Shown here: in pieces, positions 1-7,749 of the stretch | Layout: each line of letters opens with the position of its first letter | How positions within the stretch are numbered: position 1 is the first letter of the stretch | Assembly (NCBI RefSeq): GCF_016793225.1 | Contig: NZ_JAEUMN010000143.1 | Location: forward strand, 36,206 to 100,205 | From: Phenylobacterium sp. | GTDB lineage: Bacteria > Pseudomonadota > Alphaproteobacteria > Caulobacterales > Caulobacteraceae | Length of the DNA stretch: 64,000 nt | Direction: 5' to 3' | Program-made: the position numbers and the translations under genes | The notes under the pieces: generated by a model | What the model saw: only the letters and a program-made list of their open reading frames with translations | What the model was told of the DNA's origin: nothing | Database searches by the model: none

Positions 1-587
1 TGGCGCTGGAACCAGAGGCTCATGCGCGAGCGATAGAGATAGTCGCCCACCACCGCCTCGTAGACCTCGAAGCAGACGGACCTGTGCTCGATCTCCTCGA
101 GGATGTGCCAGTACATCAGGCTGCGGATCGGCTCCTTCATCCAGCCGAACATGCCCAGCTGGATCTGCGTCCGCGCGCCGGCGCAGGTCATGGACTCGAA
201 GCCCTCGCCGTAGGCCAGGTTGAACTTCAGCGGCTTCTCGGCGCTCCAGGCGGCGAACTCGGCCTCGACCGCCTTCTCGAGCTCGGCGAGCTTCGGCCCG
301 GACGGGTGCACGCGGCGGACCACCTCGTTCAGGCGCGCGTGCTGGCGGAAGTGCTGGCCCTCCTGGGCGCAGAAGCGGGTCATGCGGGCGCGGAGGTCCG
401 CATCCTCGATCAGCGGCGTGGCGGCCTGGATCGTGCGGATGAGGAAGGGCTCCAGGTAGGGCAGCATCATCCATGCCCCCACGAAGAAGTAGGACAGCCC
501 CGGGTCGCCCTCGATGAACACGAGATCGACGTCGTCGGAGAACTCGAAGTCCATCCGGCGGATGGGAATCGCTTCGGCGGCGTCCAA
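1..587 (-). CDS. Predicted metal-dependent hydrolase (COG3687/PF10118 type), C-terminus cut by window edge
   Basis: About 195 residues are visible and the frame runs off the left edge without a stop. Two helical histidine/glutamate motifs typical of the family are present: QEGQHFRQHARLNE near residue 70 and WHILEEIEHRSVCFE near residue 165. This resembles a di-metal helical bundle; the family's reaction is not established. The TTG at 585-587 is preferred because AGGAGG lies just upstream; an in-frame ATG sits 11 codons later. The gene is divergent from the MFS transporter, and the intergenic region holds one copy of the module-1 operator, so it is probably controlled by the TetR protein at 11.6-12.3 kb. 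Family assignment is fairly sure, function is not. Confidence 0.75.
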   Translation of the reverse strand, partial: MDAAEAIPIRRMDFEFSDDVDLVFIEGDPGLSYFFVGAWMMLPYLEPFLIRTIQAATPLIEDADLRARMTRFCAQEGQHFRQHARLNEVVRRVHPSGPKLAELEKAVEAEFAAWSAEKPLKFNLAYGEGFESMTCAGARTQIQLGMFGWMKEPIRSLMYWHILEEIEHRSVCFEVYEAVVGDYLYRSRMSLWFQR

Positions 588-622
588 GGCGCGCTCCTCC
601 TGCCTAGGACCGAAAGAGAACC

Positions 623-640
623 ACTGAACATTTGATTAGT
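623..640. promoter_or_regulatory. Module-1 operator copy 1 (TetR-type palindrome)
   Basis: ACTGAACATTTGATTAGT: two 7-bp half-sites around a 4-bp spacer. It lies between the divergent hydrolase and MFS genes, about 36 and 63 bases from their starts. It matches the other three sites at 3762, 9984 and 12415 in half-site sequence and spacing. The regulator assignment is inferred. Confidence 0.7.
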
Positions 641-702
641 CTACCCTCTTTGCGTACGGTATCCGCCTGTTCAGCGACGCAAGATCGCGGGGAGACGCAG
701 GG

Positions 703-1998
703 ATGGCGACGGGCGAGCCGGCGATGGTTCAGGGCGCGGCGACCGCGCCGACCGGCCCGGCCGTCAGTTCCGGCGCCTGGTGGGCCCTCGCGGTCCTGAC
801 CGCCGTCTCGTTCTTCAACTACATGGACCGCATGGTCCTGGCGGTGCTGCTGGAGCCGATCAAGGCCGAGCTCGGCCTGTCGGACAGCCAGCTCGGCCTG
901 CTCTCGGGCCTCGCCTTCGCCGCCTTCTACGCCACGCTCGGCATTCCGCTGGCCCGGCTGGCGGACCGCACCTCGCGGGTTCGGCTGCTGGCGGTCTGCG
1001 TCGCGACCTGGAGCCTGATGACCGCCGCCACCGGCCTCGCGCGCAGTTTCGGCGGCCTGTTCCTGGCCCGCGTGGGCGTCGGCGTCGGCGAGGCCGGCTG
1101 CGTGCCCGCCGCCCACTCCCTGATCGGCGACTACATGCCCGGGCCCCGGCGCGCGCTGGGCATCTCCGTCTTCCAGGCGGGGGGGCTTGCGGGGCTCAGC
1201 GGGGGCCTGATCCTGACCGGGCTCCTCGCGGACCAGCTGGGCTGGCGCGCCGCCCTGTTCGCCGTGGGGCTGGCCGGCGTCCCCCTCGCCCTCATCATCG
1301 CCTTGACCCTGCGCGAGCCGGCGCGTCAGGGCCACGACGCGCCCGCGTCCACCGAGCCCGCCGGCGCGGCCCTGCGGGCCCTCCTCGGCCGTCCGGCCCT
1401 GCGCCACCTGGTCCTCGCCCTCTCGGTCGGCGCGTTCGCCACCTACGGCCTGACGCAGTGGATCCCGGCCTTCTTCATCCGCGTCCATGGCCTCTCCCTG
1501 ACGCAGATCGGCCTGTGGTCCGGCACGGCCAGCGGCGTGGGCGGGATCCTCGGGGTCATGCTCGGCGGATGGCTGGCCACGCGCCTGATCCCACGCGACC
1601 CGCGCTGGGAGCTCTGGCTGCCGGCCATCGCCTACGGCGGCTCCGCGCCGCTCTACGCCGCCGTGTTCCTGGCCCCGTCGCCGTTCCTGGCCATCGGCAT
1701 CAAGCTGGCGGCGACCTTCCTGGCGGCCTCGGGCGGCGGCGTCGCCCTGTCGGCCATTCAGTCCTTCGCCGAACCGCACCGGCGCGCCACGGCCGTCTCG
1801 CTGACCCTCTTCCTGTCCTCCCTGCTGGGCCTGGGTCTCGGCCCCTGGCTGGTGGGCGTGGCCAGCGACGCCCTCGCGCCCGCCCTTGGCCGGGAGAGCC
1901 TGCGCTACGCCCTGCTGATCTCGACCGCCGCCCTGCTGTGGGCGGGACTGCACTTCCTCCTGTCGGCGCGAAGGGCCCTTCGCGACCGACTGCCCTGA
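703..1998 (+). CDS. MFS transporter, spinster-like
   Basis: A 431-residue inner-membrane transporter with about 12 hydrophobic segments. It shows the spinster-type opening FNYMDRMVLAVLLEPIK and the loop 2-3 motif GIPLARLADRTSR. A short polar N-terminus of about 25 residues precedes the first helix. The ATG at 703 follows GGGGAGACGCAGGG. It is first in a probable two-gene unit with the class II aldolase 43 bases downstream. A paralogue of similar size sits in the second module at 22058-23341, so each module has its own MFS and its own TonB receptor. The substrate is unknown; import of the module's substrate or export of an intermediate are both possible. Confidence 0.88.
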   Translation: MATGEPAMVQGAATAPTGPAVSSGAWWALAVLTAVSFFNYMDRMVLAVLLEPIKAELGLSDSQLGLLSGLAFAAFYATLGIPLARLADRTSRVRLLAVCVATWSLMTAATGLARSFGGLFLARVGVGVGEAGCVPAAHSLIGDYMPGPRRALGISVFQAGGLAGLSGGLILTGLLADQLGWRAALFAVGLAGVPLALIIALTLREPARQGHDAPASTEPAGAALRALLGRPALRHLVLALSVGAFATYGLTQWIPAFFIRVHGLSLTQIGLWSGTASGVGGILGVMLGGWLATRLIPRDPRWELWLPAIAYGGSAPLYAAVFLAPSPFLAIGIKLAATFLAASGGGVALSAIQSFAEPHRRATAVSLTLFLSSLLGLGLGPWLVGVASDALAPALGRESLRYALLISTAALLWAGLHFLLSARRALRDRLP

Positions 1999-2041
1999 AA
2001 TCCTGCCCTGACCTCCTGCCCTGACATCGGAGCCGATCGCC

Positions 2042-2788
2042 ATGGCCTACGACCTGCCTGTCCAGACCGAAGCCGAAGTCCGCCGGGACCTCGCGGCCGT
2101 CTACCGCCTCGTGGCGCTGGAAGGCTGGGACGACCTGATCTTCACCCACATCTCGGCGCGGGTCCCCGGCCCCGAGCACCACTTCCTGATCAACCCCTTC
2201 GGCCTGCGCTTCGATGAGGTGACGGCGTCGAACCTCGTGAAGGTGGACATCGAGGGCAATCCGGTGGGCCCGTCGGCGCACCTGGTGAACCCGGCCGGCT
2301 TCGTGATCCACTCGGCCCTGCACATGGCGCGCGAGGACGCCCAATGCGTGATCCACCTGCACACCGACGACGGGGTCGCCGTGGCGGCGCAGGAGGACGG
2401 GCTCCTGCCCCTGTCGCAGCACGCCATGATGGTGCGCGACGAAGTCGCCTATCATGACTACGAGGGCATCGCCTTCGACCTCGACGAGCGCGAGCGGCTG
2501 GCCGCCGACCTGGGCGACCGGCGCCTGATGCTCCTGCGCAACCACGGCACGCTGTCGGTGGGGCCGAGCTGCGCCTCGGCGTGGCTGGCGATCTACTTCC
2601 TGGAGCGGGCCTGCACCATGCAGGTGCGCGCCCAGTCCACCGGCGCCCGGCTGGTCCAGCCCCGCCAGGGCGTGCCCGAGAAGGTGACGGACCAGTCGCG
2701 CTCGCTGTTCGACGGCTCGGCCGGCGCCTTCACCTGGCCGGCCCTGCTGCGGAAGCTCGACGCGGAGTCGCCGGGCTACGCGGACTAG
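2042..2788 (+). CDS. Class II aldolase/adducin family protein
   Basis: A 248-residue protein with the metal-binding pattern of the fuculose-phosphate aldolase/adducin fold: HLH at residues 105-107 and NHGTLSVG with His168. The family does zinc-dependent retro-aldol cleavage, epimerisation or decarboxylation, mostly of small hydroxylated acids or sugar phosphates. Many actinobacterial and alphaproteobacterial members in CoA-ester clusters have no assigned substrate. It follows the MFS gene on the same strand and probably shares its promoter and operator. Convergent with the dioxygenase gene; a hairpin lies between them. Confidence 0.85.
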   Translation: MAYDLPVQTEAEVRRDLAAVYRLVALEGWDDLIFTHISARVPGPEHHFLINPFGLRFDEVTASNLVKVDIEGNPVGPSAHLVNPAGFVIHSALHMAREDAQCVIHLHTDDGVAVAAQEDGLLPLSQHAMMVRDEVAYHDYEGIAFDLDERERLAADLGDRRLMLLRNHGTLSVGPSCASAWLAIYFLERACTMQVRAQSTGARLVQPRQGVPEKVTDQSRSLFDGSAGAFTWPALLRKLDAESPGYAD

Positions 2789-2818
2789 GTCCGAGGCCCG
2801 CCATTTCAGCTTCCGACC

Positions 2819-2838
2819 GTCCCGGCGAATGCCGGGAC
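2819..2838. repeat. Perfect 8-bp stem hairpin, REP-like, between convergent genes
   Basis: GTCCCGGCGAATGCCGGGAC forms an 8-bp stem with a 4-base loop and is followed by CCAGATCCAC. The element sits between the 3' ends of the aldolase and dioxygenase genes. Such short elements are often dispersed between genes in Caulobacterales (from memory). It could also act as a bidirectional terminator, although no T-tract follows. Confidence 0.55.
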
Positions 2839-2881
2839 CCAGATCCACGTGCGGGATCCTGGTTGGAGGGGCTCCCGACCG

Positions 2882-3742
2882 CTAGCCCAGCTTCTCCTGC
2901 TGGACCGAGAAGATCGAGCTGTACTCGCCCGCGCCCCAGTCGGGCGGCATCGGACAGGGATCCGCGTCGAAGCGGGCGTAGGCCGGGGGGCCGCCCCGCA
3001 CGATCACATTGGCGAACTTCACCGGGTCCATGATGCGCGTCAGGGGGATGGCGTCGCAGGGCGCGTAGGTGTGCAGCAGCAGCGGCCGCATCCGCGGCGA
3101 CAGGTTGGCCCGCGACCCGTGGACGACGCGGCAGTTGTGGACGGTCACGGTCCCGCGGGGACCGGCCAGCCAGCGCAGCGCCGACGCATCCAGGCGCGCG
3201 GCCTCGGCGTCGGACAGCGCGCCCGTCCATGCGCCCTGGTCGTCCCGCAGCCGGCTGAGCGGGCCGCGGTGGCTGCCGGCGAAGACGCCCATGGGCGCCA
3301 TGTCGTCGTCGACGTCGGTGAGATAGACGCCGATGGTCAGCGGCCCGTAGTTCGAATGCGGCCAGAACTGGATGTCCTGGTGCCAGCGGATCTCCTCGCC
3401 GCCGCCGGCCGACTTGAAGTTCAGCTTCGAGTGATGGAAGCGCACGTCGGGGCCCAGGAGGTCCTCGGCGAGGTCGACGATAGGTCCGGTCAGGCCGAAC
3501 GCCTCGAACACCGGATGGAAGGCGACCGTCTGCGGGATCCGCCGCAGCATCGGATGCTCCGGGGTATGGCCGGGCCCGAGCAGGATATCCGCCGTGCTCT
3601 GCGACAGGGTCCGGCTGCGCTCGACGAAGGCGTCGGCCACCGCCGCGAGCCGGTCGACCCAGTCCGGATCCAGCCAGCCTTCCAGGCAAAGATAGCCCTC
3701 GCGGGCGTAGCGCGCCTTCTCGTCGGGCGTGAGACGTCGCAT
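2882..3742 (-). CDS. Phytanoyl-CoA dioxygenase (PhyH) family protein
   Basis: A 286-residue Fe(II)/2-oxoglutarate-dependent oxygenase. The HxD pair is at His121 and Asp123 (WHQDIQFWPHS), the distal His is about 208 (RVVHGSR), and the 2-oxoglutarate arginine is probably in the following SPRMRP segment. PhyH proteins hydroxylate alpha to a CoA-activated or free acid. I chose the start MRRLTPDEK; longer in-frame extensions would cross the promoter and operator. The gene is divergent from the crotonase, with the operator 20 bases upstream of this start. A role in hydroxylating the substrate of this CoA-ester module is inferred. Confidence 0.85.
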   Translation of the reverse strand: MRRLTPDEKARYAREGYLCLEGWLDPDWVDRLAAVADAFVERSRTLSQSTADILLGPGHTPEHPMLRRIPQTVAFHPVFEAFGLTGPIVDLAEDLLGPDVRFHHSKLNFKSAGGGEEIRWHQDIQFWPHSNYGPLTIGVYLTDVDDDMAPMGVFAGSHRGPLSRLRDDQGAWTGALSDAEAARLDASALRWLAGPRGTVTVHNCRVVHGSRANLSPRMRPLLLHTYAPCDAIPLTRIMDPVKFANVIVRGGPPAYARFDADPCPMPPDWGAGEYSSIFSVQQEKLG

Positions 3743-3761
3743 CCTGGGCCTCCGCTTATCG

Positions 3762-3779
3762 ACTAAACATTTGCTCAGT
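3762..3779. promoter_or_regulatory. Module-1 operator copy 2
   Basis: ACTAAACATTTGCTCAGT, between the divergent PhyH and crotonase genes. Half-sites and the 4-bp spacer match the sites at 623, 9984 and 12415. Its closeness to both starts fits repression by blocking both promoters. Confidence 0.7.
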
Positions 3780-3830
3780 CCGCGTCCGTCGTCTAGCCTC
3801 GCGGACCAGGAAATTGGGAGAGAGACGCGC

Positions 3831-4616
3831 GTGGCCCTCGTTGAACTGACCCGCGACGGACACGTCGCGACCGTGACCATCAACCGCGCCGAGCGCCGCA
3901 ACGCCGTGACGCTGGAGATGATGCAGGATCTCGAGCGGATCAGCCGCGAGTTCCTCCACGACGAGGCGACCCGCGTCGTGATCGTGCGCGCCGAGGGCCG
4001 GGACTTCTCGGTCGGCGCGGACCTCTCCAACCCGCCCAGCCAGCGGGCCCAGGCCTCGATCCTGATGCGCCGCCGCGGGGCCGAGTTCGGCGCGCAGCTC
4101 ATGCGCTCGATGCAGGAGATCCCGCAGCCGACGATCTGCGCGGTCCAGGGCATCGCCACGGGCGCGGGGGCCTGCATCACCTCGGCCTGCGACTTCCGCA
4201 TCGGCGCCGACAACGCCCGGATCGGCTACGGCGAGGTCAAGCTCGGCATCAACCTGATGTGGAACGCCGTGCCGATCTGCCTGCACCTCATCGGGCCGGC
4301 GCGGGCCAAGCAGATGATCATGACGGGCAAGCTGTTCGAGGCCGCGACGCTCGAACGGTGGGGCTTCCTCGACGAGGTCGTGCCGCTCGCCGACCTCGAC
4401 GCCGCCGCCCGCGAGATGGCCGAGACCTACGCGGCCCTGCCGCCGAACTCGGTGCAGATGATCAAGAAGAGCATCAACAGCCTCTCGGGCGCGCTGGACC
4501 GGGCGGTGATGCACATGGACGCGGACCAGTGGCTGCTGTCCAGCCTCACCGAGGACTACAAGGAGGCGGTCGGCGCCTTCTTCGAGAAGCGCAAGCCGAG
4601 CTTCACCGGCAACTAG
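3831..4616 (+). CDS. Enoyl-CoA hydratase/isomerase (crotonase) family protein
   Basis: A 261-residue crotonase-fold enzyme. The oxyanion-hole segments are visible (FSVGADLS at about residue 59 and QGIATGAGA at about 106). Of the two catalytic glutamates of classical hydratases, the second appears kept (Glu135 in GYGEVKLGI), but the first is replaced by Cys115 (GAGACITSAC). The enzyme may therefore be an isomerase, hydrolase or other crotonase variant rather than a standard hydratase. The start is GTG at 3831 after GGGAGAGAGA. Its stop overlaps that of the convergent CoA-transferase by four bases. It shares an operator region with the PhyH gene. Confidence 0.85.
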   Translation: MALVELTRDGHVATVTINRAERRNAVTLEMMQDLERISREFLHDEATRVVIVRAEGRDFSVGADLSNPPSQRAQASILMRRRGAEFGAQLMRSMQEIPQPTICAVQGIATGAGACITSACDFRIGADNARIGYGEVKLGINLMWNAVPICLHLIGPARAKQMIMTGKLFEAATLERWGFLDEVVPLADLDAAAREMAETYAALPPNSVQMIKKSINSLSGALDRAVMHMDADQWLLSSLTEDYKEAVGAFFEKRKPSFTGN

Positions 4617-6679
4617 CCGCCCAGGCGGCGCAGGACCTCGTCGGTGTGCTCCCCCAGGCGGGGCGGCGGGGTCGGCTCGGGCAGCCGGGACCGGTCGAAC
4701 CGCCAGAACCGGCCGGGATGCTTCGCCCGTCCCTGGCCGTCGGTGTCCAGCGTGATGAACCACCCGCGCGCCTCGAGCTGCGGCTCCTCGAGGGCCTGAA
4801 GCGTGGACAGGACAGGCGTGCGGCGCTCGCCCACGGCCACCTGCCAGGCGTCGACGCCGGACGCCGCCTCCATGCGGGCGGCCGGCTCGGGCCACGCCAC
4901 TGTTGCGCATCCCCGGGCCTCCAGGCTGCGGGCGAGCAGGGCGTCGCCGATGTAGCCGCAGGCGGCCTCCAGCATCGAGCCCTCGACGTGCCCGCCCTCG
5001 TCGGTCGCGAGGCTCCGGTAGAGCGCCACCAGCGTGCAGCCCGCCATCTGGAGCCCGCAGATGGGATCGGCCGGGTAGCCGCCCATCAGCGTCGGCCGGC
5101 CGCGGTGGTCCAGGTTGAGCGCGTCCCAGCCCGCGAGGCCCTCGATCGAGGAGCCGTTGGCCTTGAAATCGGCGTGGGGCCCCTCGGCGCCGAAGCCGCT
5201 GAACGACGTCACCACGAGCCGGGGATTCTCCGTGCGCAGCCGCGCGGGCTCCAGGCCCAGGCGCGCGAGGACCCGGGGCGTGAAGTTCTCGATGACGACA
5301 TCCGAGCCGCGCGCGAGGCGGAGCAGATCGCGGGCGCCCTCGGGCGATCCCAGGTCGAGGGTCAGGCCGAGCTTGTTGCGGTTGGCGGCGTTGAAGTAGC
5401 AGCTGGTGTCCAGCGGACGCGGTCCGGCGGGTTCGGCCTGTCCCAGATGCCGCCAGATGTCCGGGCGCGCGGGCCCCTCCACCTTGATCACCTCGGCGCC
5501 CAGGTCGGCCAGCATGATCCCGCAGATCGGCCCGATCCAGGCCTGGGTCAGGTCCAGCACCCGCAGGCCTTCGAGCGGCGCCGGCCCGCCCGCATCGCCC
5601 GCCCGGTCGCTGCGCGGCGCCCACGCGGGCGGGGCCTCGCGGGCCGCCGGGGCCGGCGGCGCCGCGCCGTCGAGGCGCGCCGGCGACAGCGGGATCCGCC
5701 CCTCTCCCAGCGCCGTCGCCTGGGGCGAGAAGGCGCGCAGGTCCTCCAGCTGGCGGTCGGCGAGGACGTCGTCGAGGGACTGGACCTTGCCGCAGACCAC
5801 GCCGCGAACCTGAAGCCCCAGGAACACCTCCTCCATGGAAAGCCGCGAGGCGTAGGGCGCCAGGGCCGCGGCCACCCGGTCGACCCCCGCACCGAGCACC
5901 CGCGCCTCCGGAATCTCGATCACAACGTCGTCGGGCACACACAGAACCTCGCGGTAGGCCTCGAGGTGGACGCCGATCGCCGGGGCGACGGCGACATGGC
6001 CGTCCCGGCACGGAAGCAGCCGCGCGCCCTCGGGCGTGCCGCCGTTGCGGACCGTGGCGTGGCCCTGCTGCTGCTCGCGCACGAAGGGGACGAGGCCGGC
6101 GATCGTCTCCAGTCCCGAGACCTCCACGAGCTCCCCGCACCCCCAACGCCTCTGGCGGATGAGGCCGCCCATCGCGCCCACGAAGGCGTTGGCGCCGATC
6201 GCGTAGTCGAGCAGCCGCGCCGGCGCGGGAAGCGGGGGTCCGTCCGCCGGACCGTTGAGGCTGAGGTAGCCGCTCAGCGCCTCCAGCTCGGCGATGCACG
6301 CGTCCTGCCCCGCTCGCGGCCCCGAGAGGCCGAAGGGCGAGATGGACACGAAGACCACGCCAGGCCGCCGCGCGGCGAGGTCGTCCCATCCGGCCGCGCC
6401 GGGCGGCTCGAAGCCGCCGATCACGACGTCGGCGGCGTCCAGGAGACCGCGCCCGCTGTCGGTGAGCCGGCGCTTGCCGGTCTGGAGGTAGGCTTCCGCG
6501 GCCGAGGCGGCGCGTCCGTCGCGCCGGATCGTCGGCCCCGCCGCCGCCACGACCGCGGCCTGCTCGGCCGATACGGCCACCTCGGCGCCCCAGAGCGCGA
6601 GCTGCCGGCCGCAGAAGGCTGCGGACAGGCCGCCGCCGAGCTCCAGGACCCGGACCCCCGCAAGTGGAAGCCGGTCCAT
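4613..6679 (-). CDS. CoA transferase, type III (CaiB/BaiF), tandem-domain
   Basis: A 688-residue protein with two successive CaiB/BaiF domains, each opening with the same pattern (LAGVRVLELGGG near residue 5; LEGLRVLDLTQA near residue 370). Single-domain members are about 400 residues. A candidate catalytic aspartate is visible in each half: LLDYAIGANAF at about residue 185 and YPADPICGLQMAG in the second half. Type III enzymes move CoA between acyl groups, here probably activating or recycling the module's acid. It starts 3 bases after the TauD-type gene's stop, so the two are co-transcribed, probably from the TonB receptor promoter. Confidence 0.88.
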   Translation of the reverse strand: MDRLPLAGVRVLELGGGLSAAFCGRQLALWGAEVAVSAEQAAVVAAAGPTIRRDGRAASAAEAYLQTGKRRLTDSGRGLLDAADVVIGGFEPPGAAGWDDLAARRPGVVFVSISPFGLSGPRAGQDACIAELEALSGYLSLNGPADGPPLPAPARLLDYAIGANAFVGAMGGLIRQRRWGCGELVEVSGLETIAGLVPFVREQQQGHATVRNGGTPEGARLLPCRDGHVAVAPAIGVHLEAYREVLCVPDDVVIEIPEARVLGAGVDRVAAALAPYASRLSMEEVFLGLQVRGVVCGKVQSLDDVLADRQLEDLRAFSPQATALGEGRIPLSPARLDGAAPPAPAAREAPPAWAPRSDRAGDAGGPAPLEGLRVLDLTQAWIGPICGIMLADLGAEVIKVEGPARPDIWRHLGQAEPAGPRPLDTSCYFNAANRNKLGLTLDLGSPEGARDLLRLARGSDVVIENFTPRVLARLGLEPARLRTENPRLVVTSFSGFGAEGPHADFKANGSSIEGLAGWDALNLDHRGRPTLMGGYPADPICGLQMAGCTLVALYRSLATDEGGHVEGSMLEAACGYIGDALLARSLEARGCATVAWPEPAARMEAASGVDAWQVAVGERRTPVLSTLQALEEPQLEARGWFITLDTDGQGRAKHPGRFWRFDRSRLPEPTPPPRLGEHTDEVLRRLGG

Positions 6680-6682
6680 CCG

Positions 6683-7657
6683 TCAGGCCCCGACCGAGAC
6701 CAGGAAGCGCAGCAGCAGCCGTTCATGGCCCGGCGCATCCTCGAAGGCGGTGCGGGCGTGCAGCAGCGCGTGGTTGTTGAGGATCTGGATGTCCCCCGCC
6801 TCCAGCCTGAACTTCAGCCCGACACCGGGCTCCTCGGCGAGGGCATCGTACGTGTCCAGCAGGTCGCGATCCACGGCCACGCCGTGCCGCTCCACGCTGC
6901 GGAAGTAGTCCGAGATGTAGAACGTGTAGAGCCGGTCGCCGTCGAAGGTGCAGGGAGTCATCTCGGCGAAGGGCGCAGCGTCGGCGGCCTGTTCGTTGCG
7001 CAGGTCGAACGGCATCGGCCGGAACAGCTTCGCCGCCAGATCCGGGCGGCGACGGCGCAGCTCGTTGTAGACCGTGGACGAGCTTGCGATGCGGCTGTCG
7101 CCGCCGGTCATGGCCGGGCGCACGCACAACAGGCCTACGAGATCAGCGGCGTCGCAGTGGAACCTGAACTCGCCCGATGTGGCGTACAGGCGCGCGTGCG
7201 GATCGCGGCTGGCGGCGCCGGTGTCGCGCACCTCCCCGATCACGTCGCCCTGCGGATTGTTGAACCCCAGCCGCCCGAACTGCAGACCCAGGACGCGCAT
7301 GAAGAGCTTCTGCTCGGCGAGGTCCCAGCGCTCCACAGGCGCGCCGCGCAGGACGAGGAAGCCGCGCCCGCTCGCAAGCGTCTCGCGCCAGCGCGCCACC
7401 GTCGCGGCCTGGCCTTCCAGCCCCACGTCGGCCGGTCCCAGGGCATCGAGGTCTCGCCCCCTCACCCGGGCCATCGCCGCATCCACGGCGGCGACAAGTT
7501 CGGGACTGAGCCGTTCGCTCCAGTCTTCGGCGCCGCCGAGGTCGGGCGCGCACCAGGCCGCGGCGCCTGTGACGGGACCCGGCGGCGGACCGCCCTGCGG
7601 CCGGTTCAGGAAGTGAGCCGACTGCTCGGCGATGGTCATCAGACGCGACTGGGACAC
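6683..7657 (-). CDS. TauD/TfdA-family Fe(II)/2-oxoglutarate dioxygenase
   Basis: About 324 residues. The facial triad looks complete: His167-Cys-Asp169 (FRFHCDAADLVG) and a distal His in LNNHALLHARTAF, with a C-terminal Arg (ERLLLRF). It resembles clavaminate-synthase-like TauD members that take amino or carboxylic acid substrates. The GTG at 7657 has AAGGCGGAAG upstream; a GTG at 7705 and an ATG at 7639 are alternatives. It lies between the TonB receptor and the CoA-transferase on the same strand. It is the second 2-oxoglutarate dioxygenase in the module, which suggests two oxidation steps. Confidence 0.83.
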   Translation of the reverse strand: MSQSRLMTIAEQSAHFLNRPQGGPPPGPVTGAAAWCAPDLGGAEDWSERLSPELVAAVDAAMARVRGRDLDALGPADVGLEGQAATVARWRETLASGRGFLVLRGAPVERWDLAEQKLFMRVLGLQFGRLGFNNPQGDVIGEVRDTGAASRDPHARLYATSGEFRFHCDAADLVGLLCVRPAMTGGDSRIASSSTVYNELRRRRPDLAAKLFRPMPFDLRNEQAADAAPFAEMTPCTFDGDRLYTFYISDYFRSVERHGVAVDRDLLDTYDALAEEPGVGLKFRLEAGDIQILNNHALLHARTAFEDAPGHERLLLRFLVSVGA

Positions 7658-7749
7658 GTTCGCTTCCGCCTTACGCACGGGAGGACTGGGACATGGGGCG
7701 GTCACGGCCCCCGCAGGACCGCAACCGCCAGTCAGGGCCGGAGGACGCC

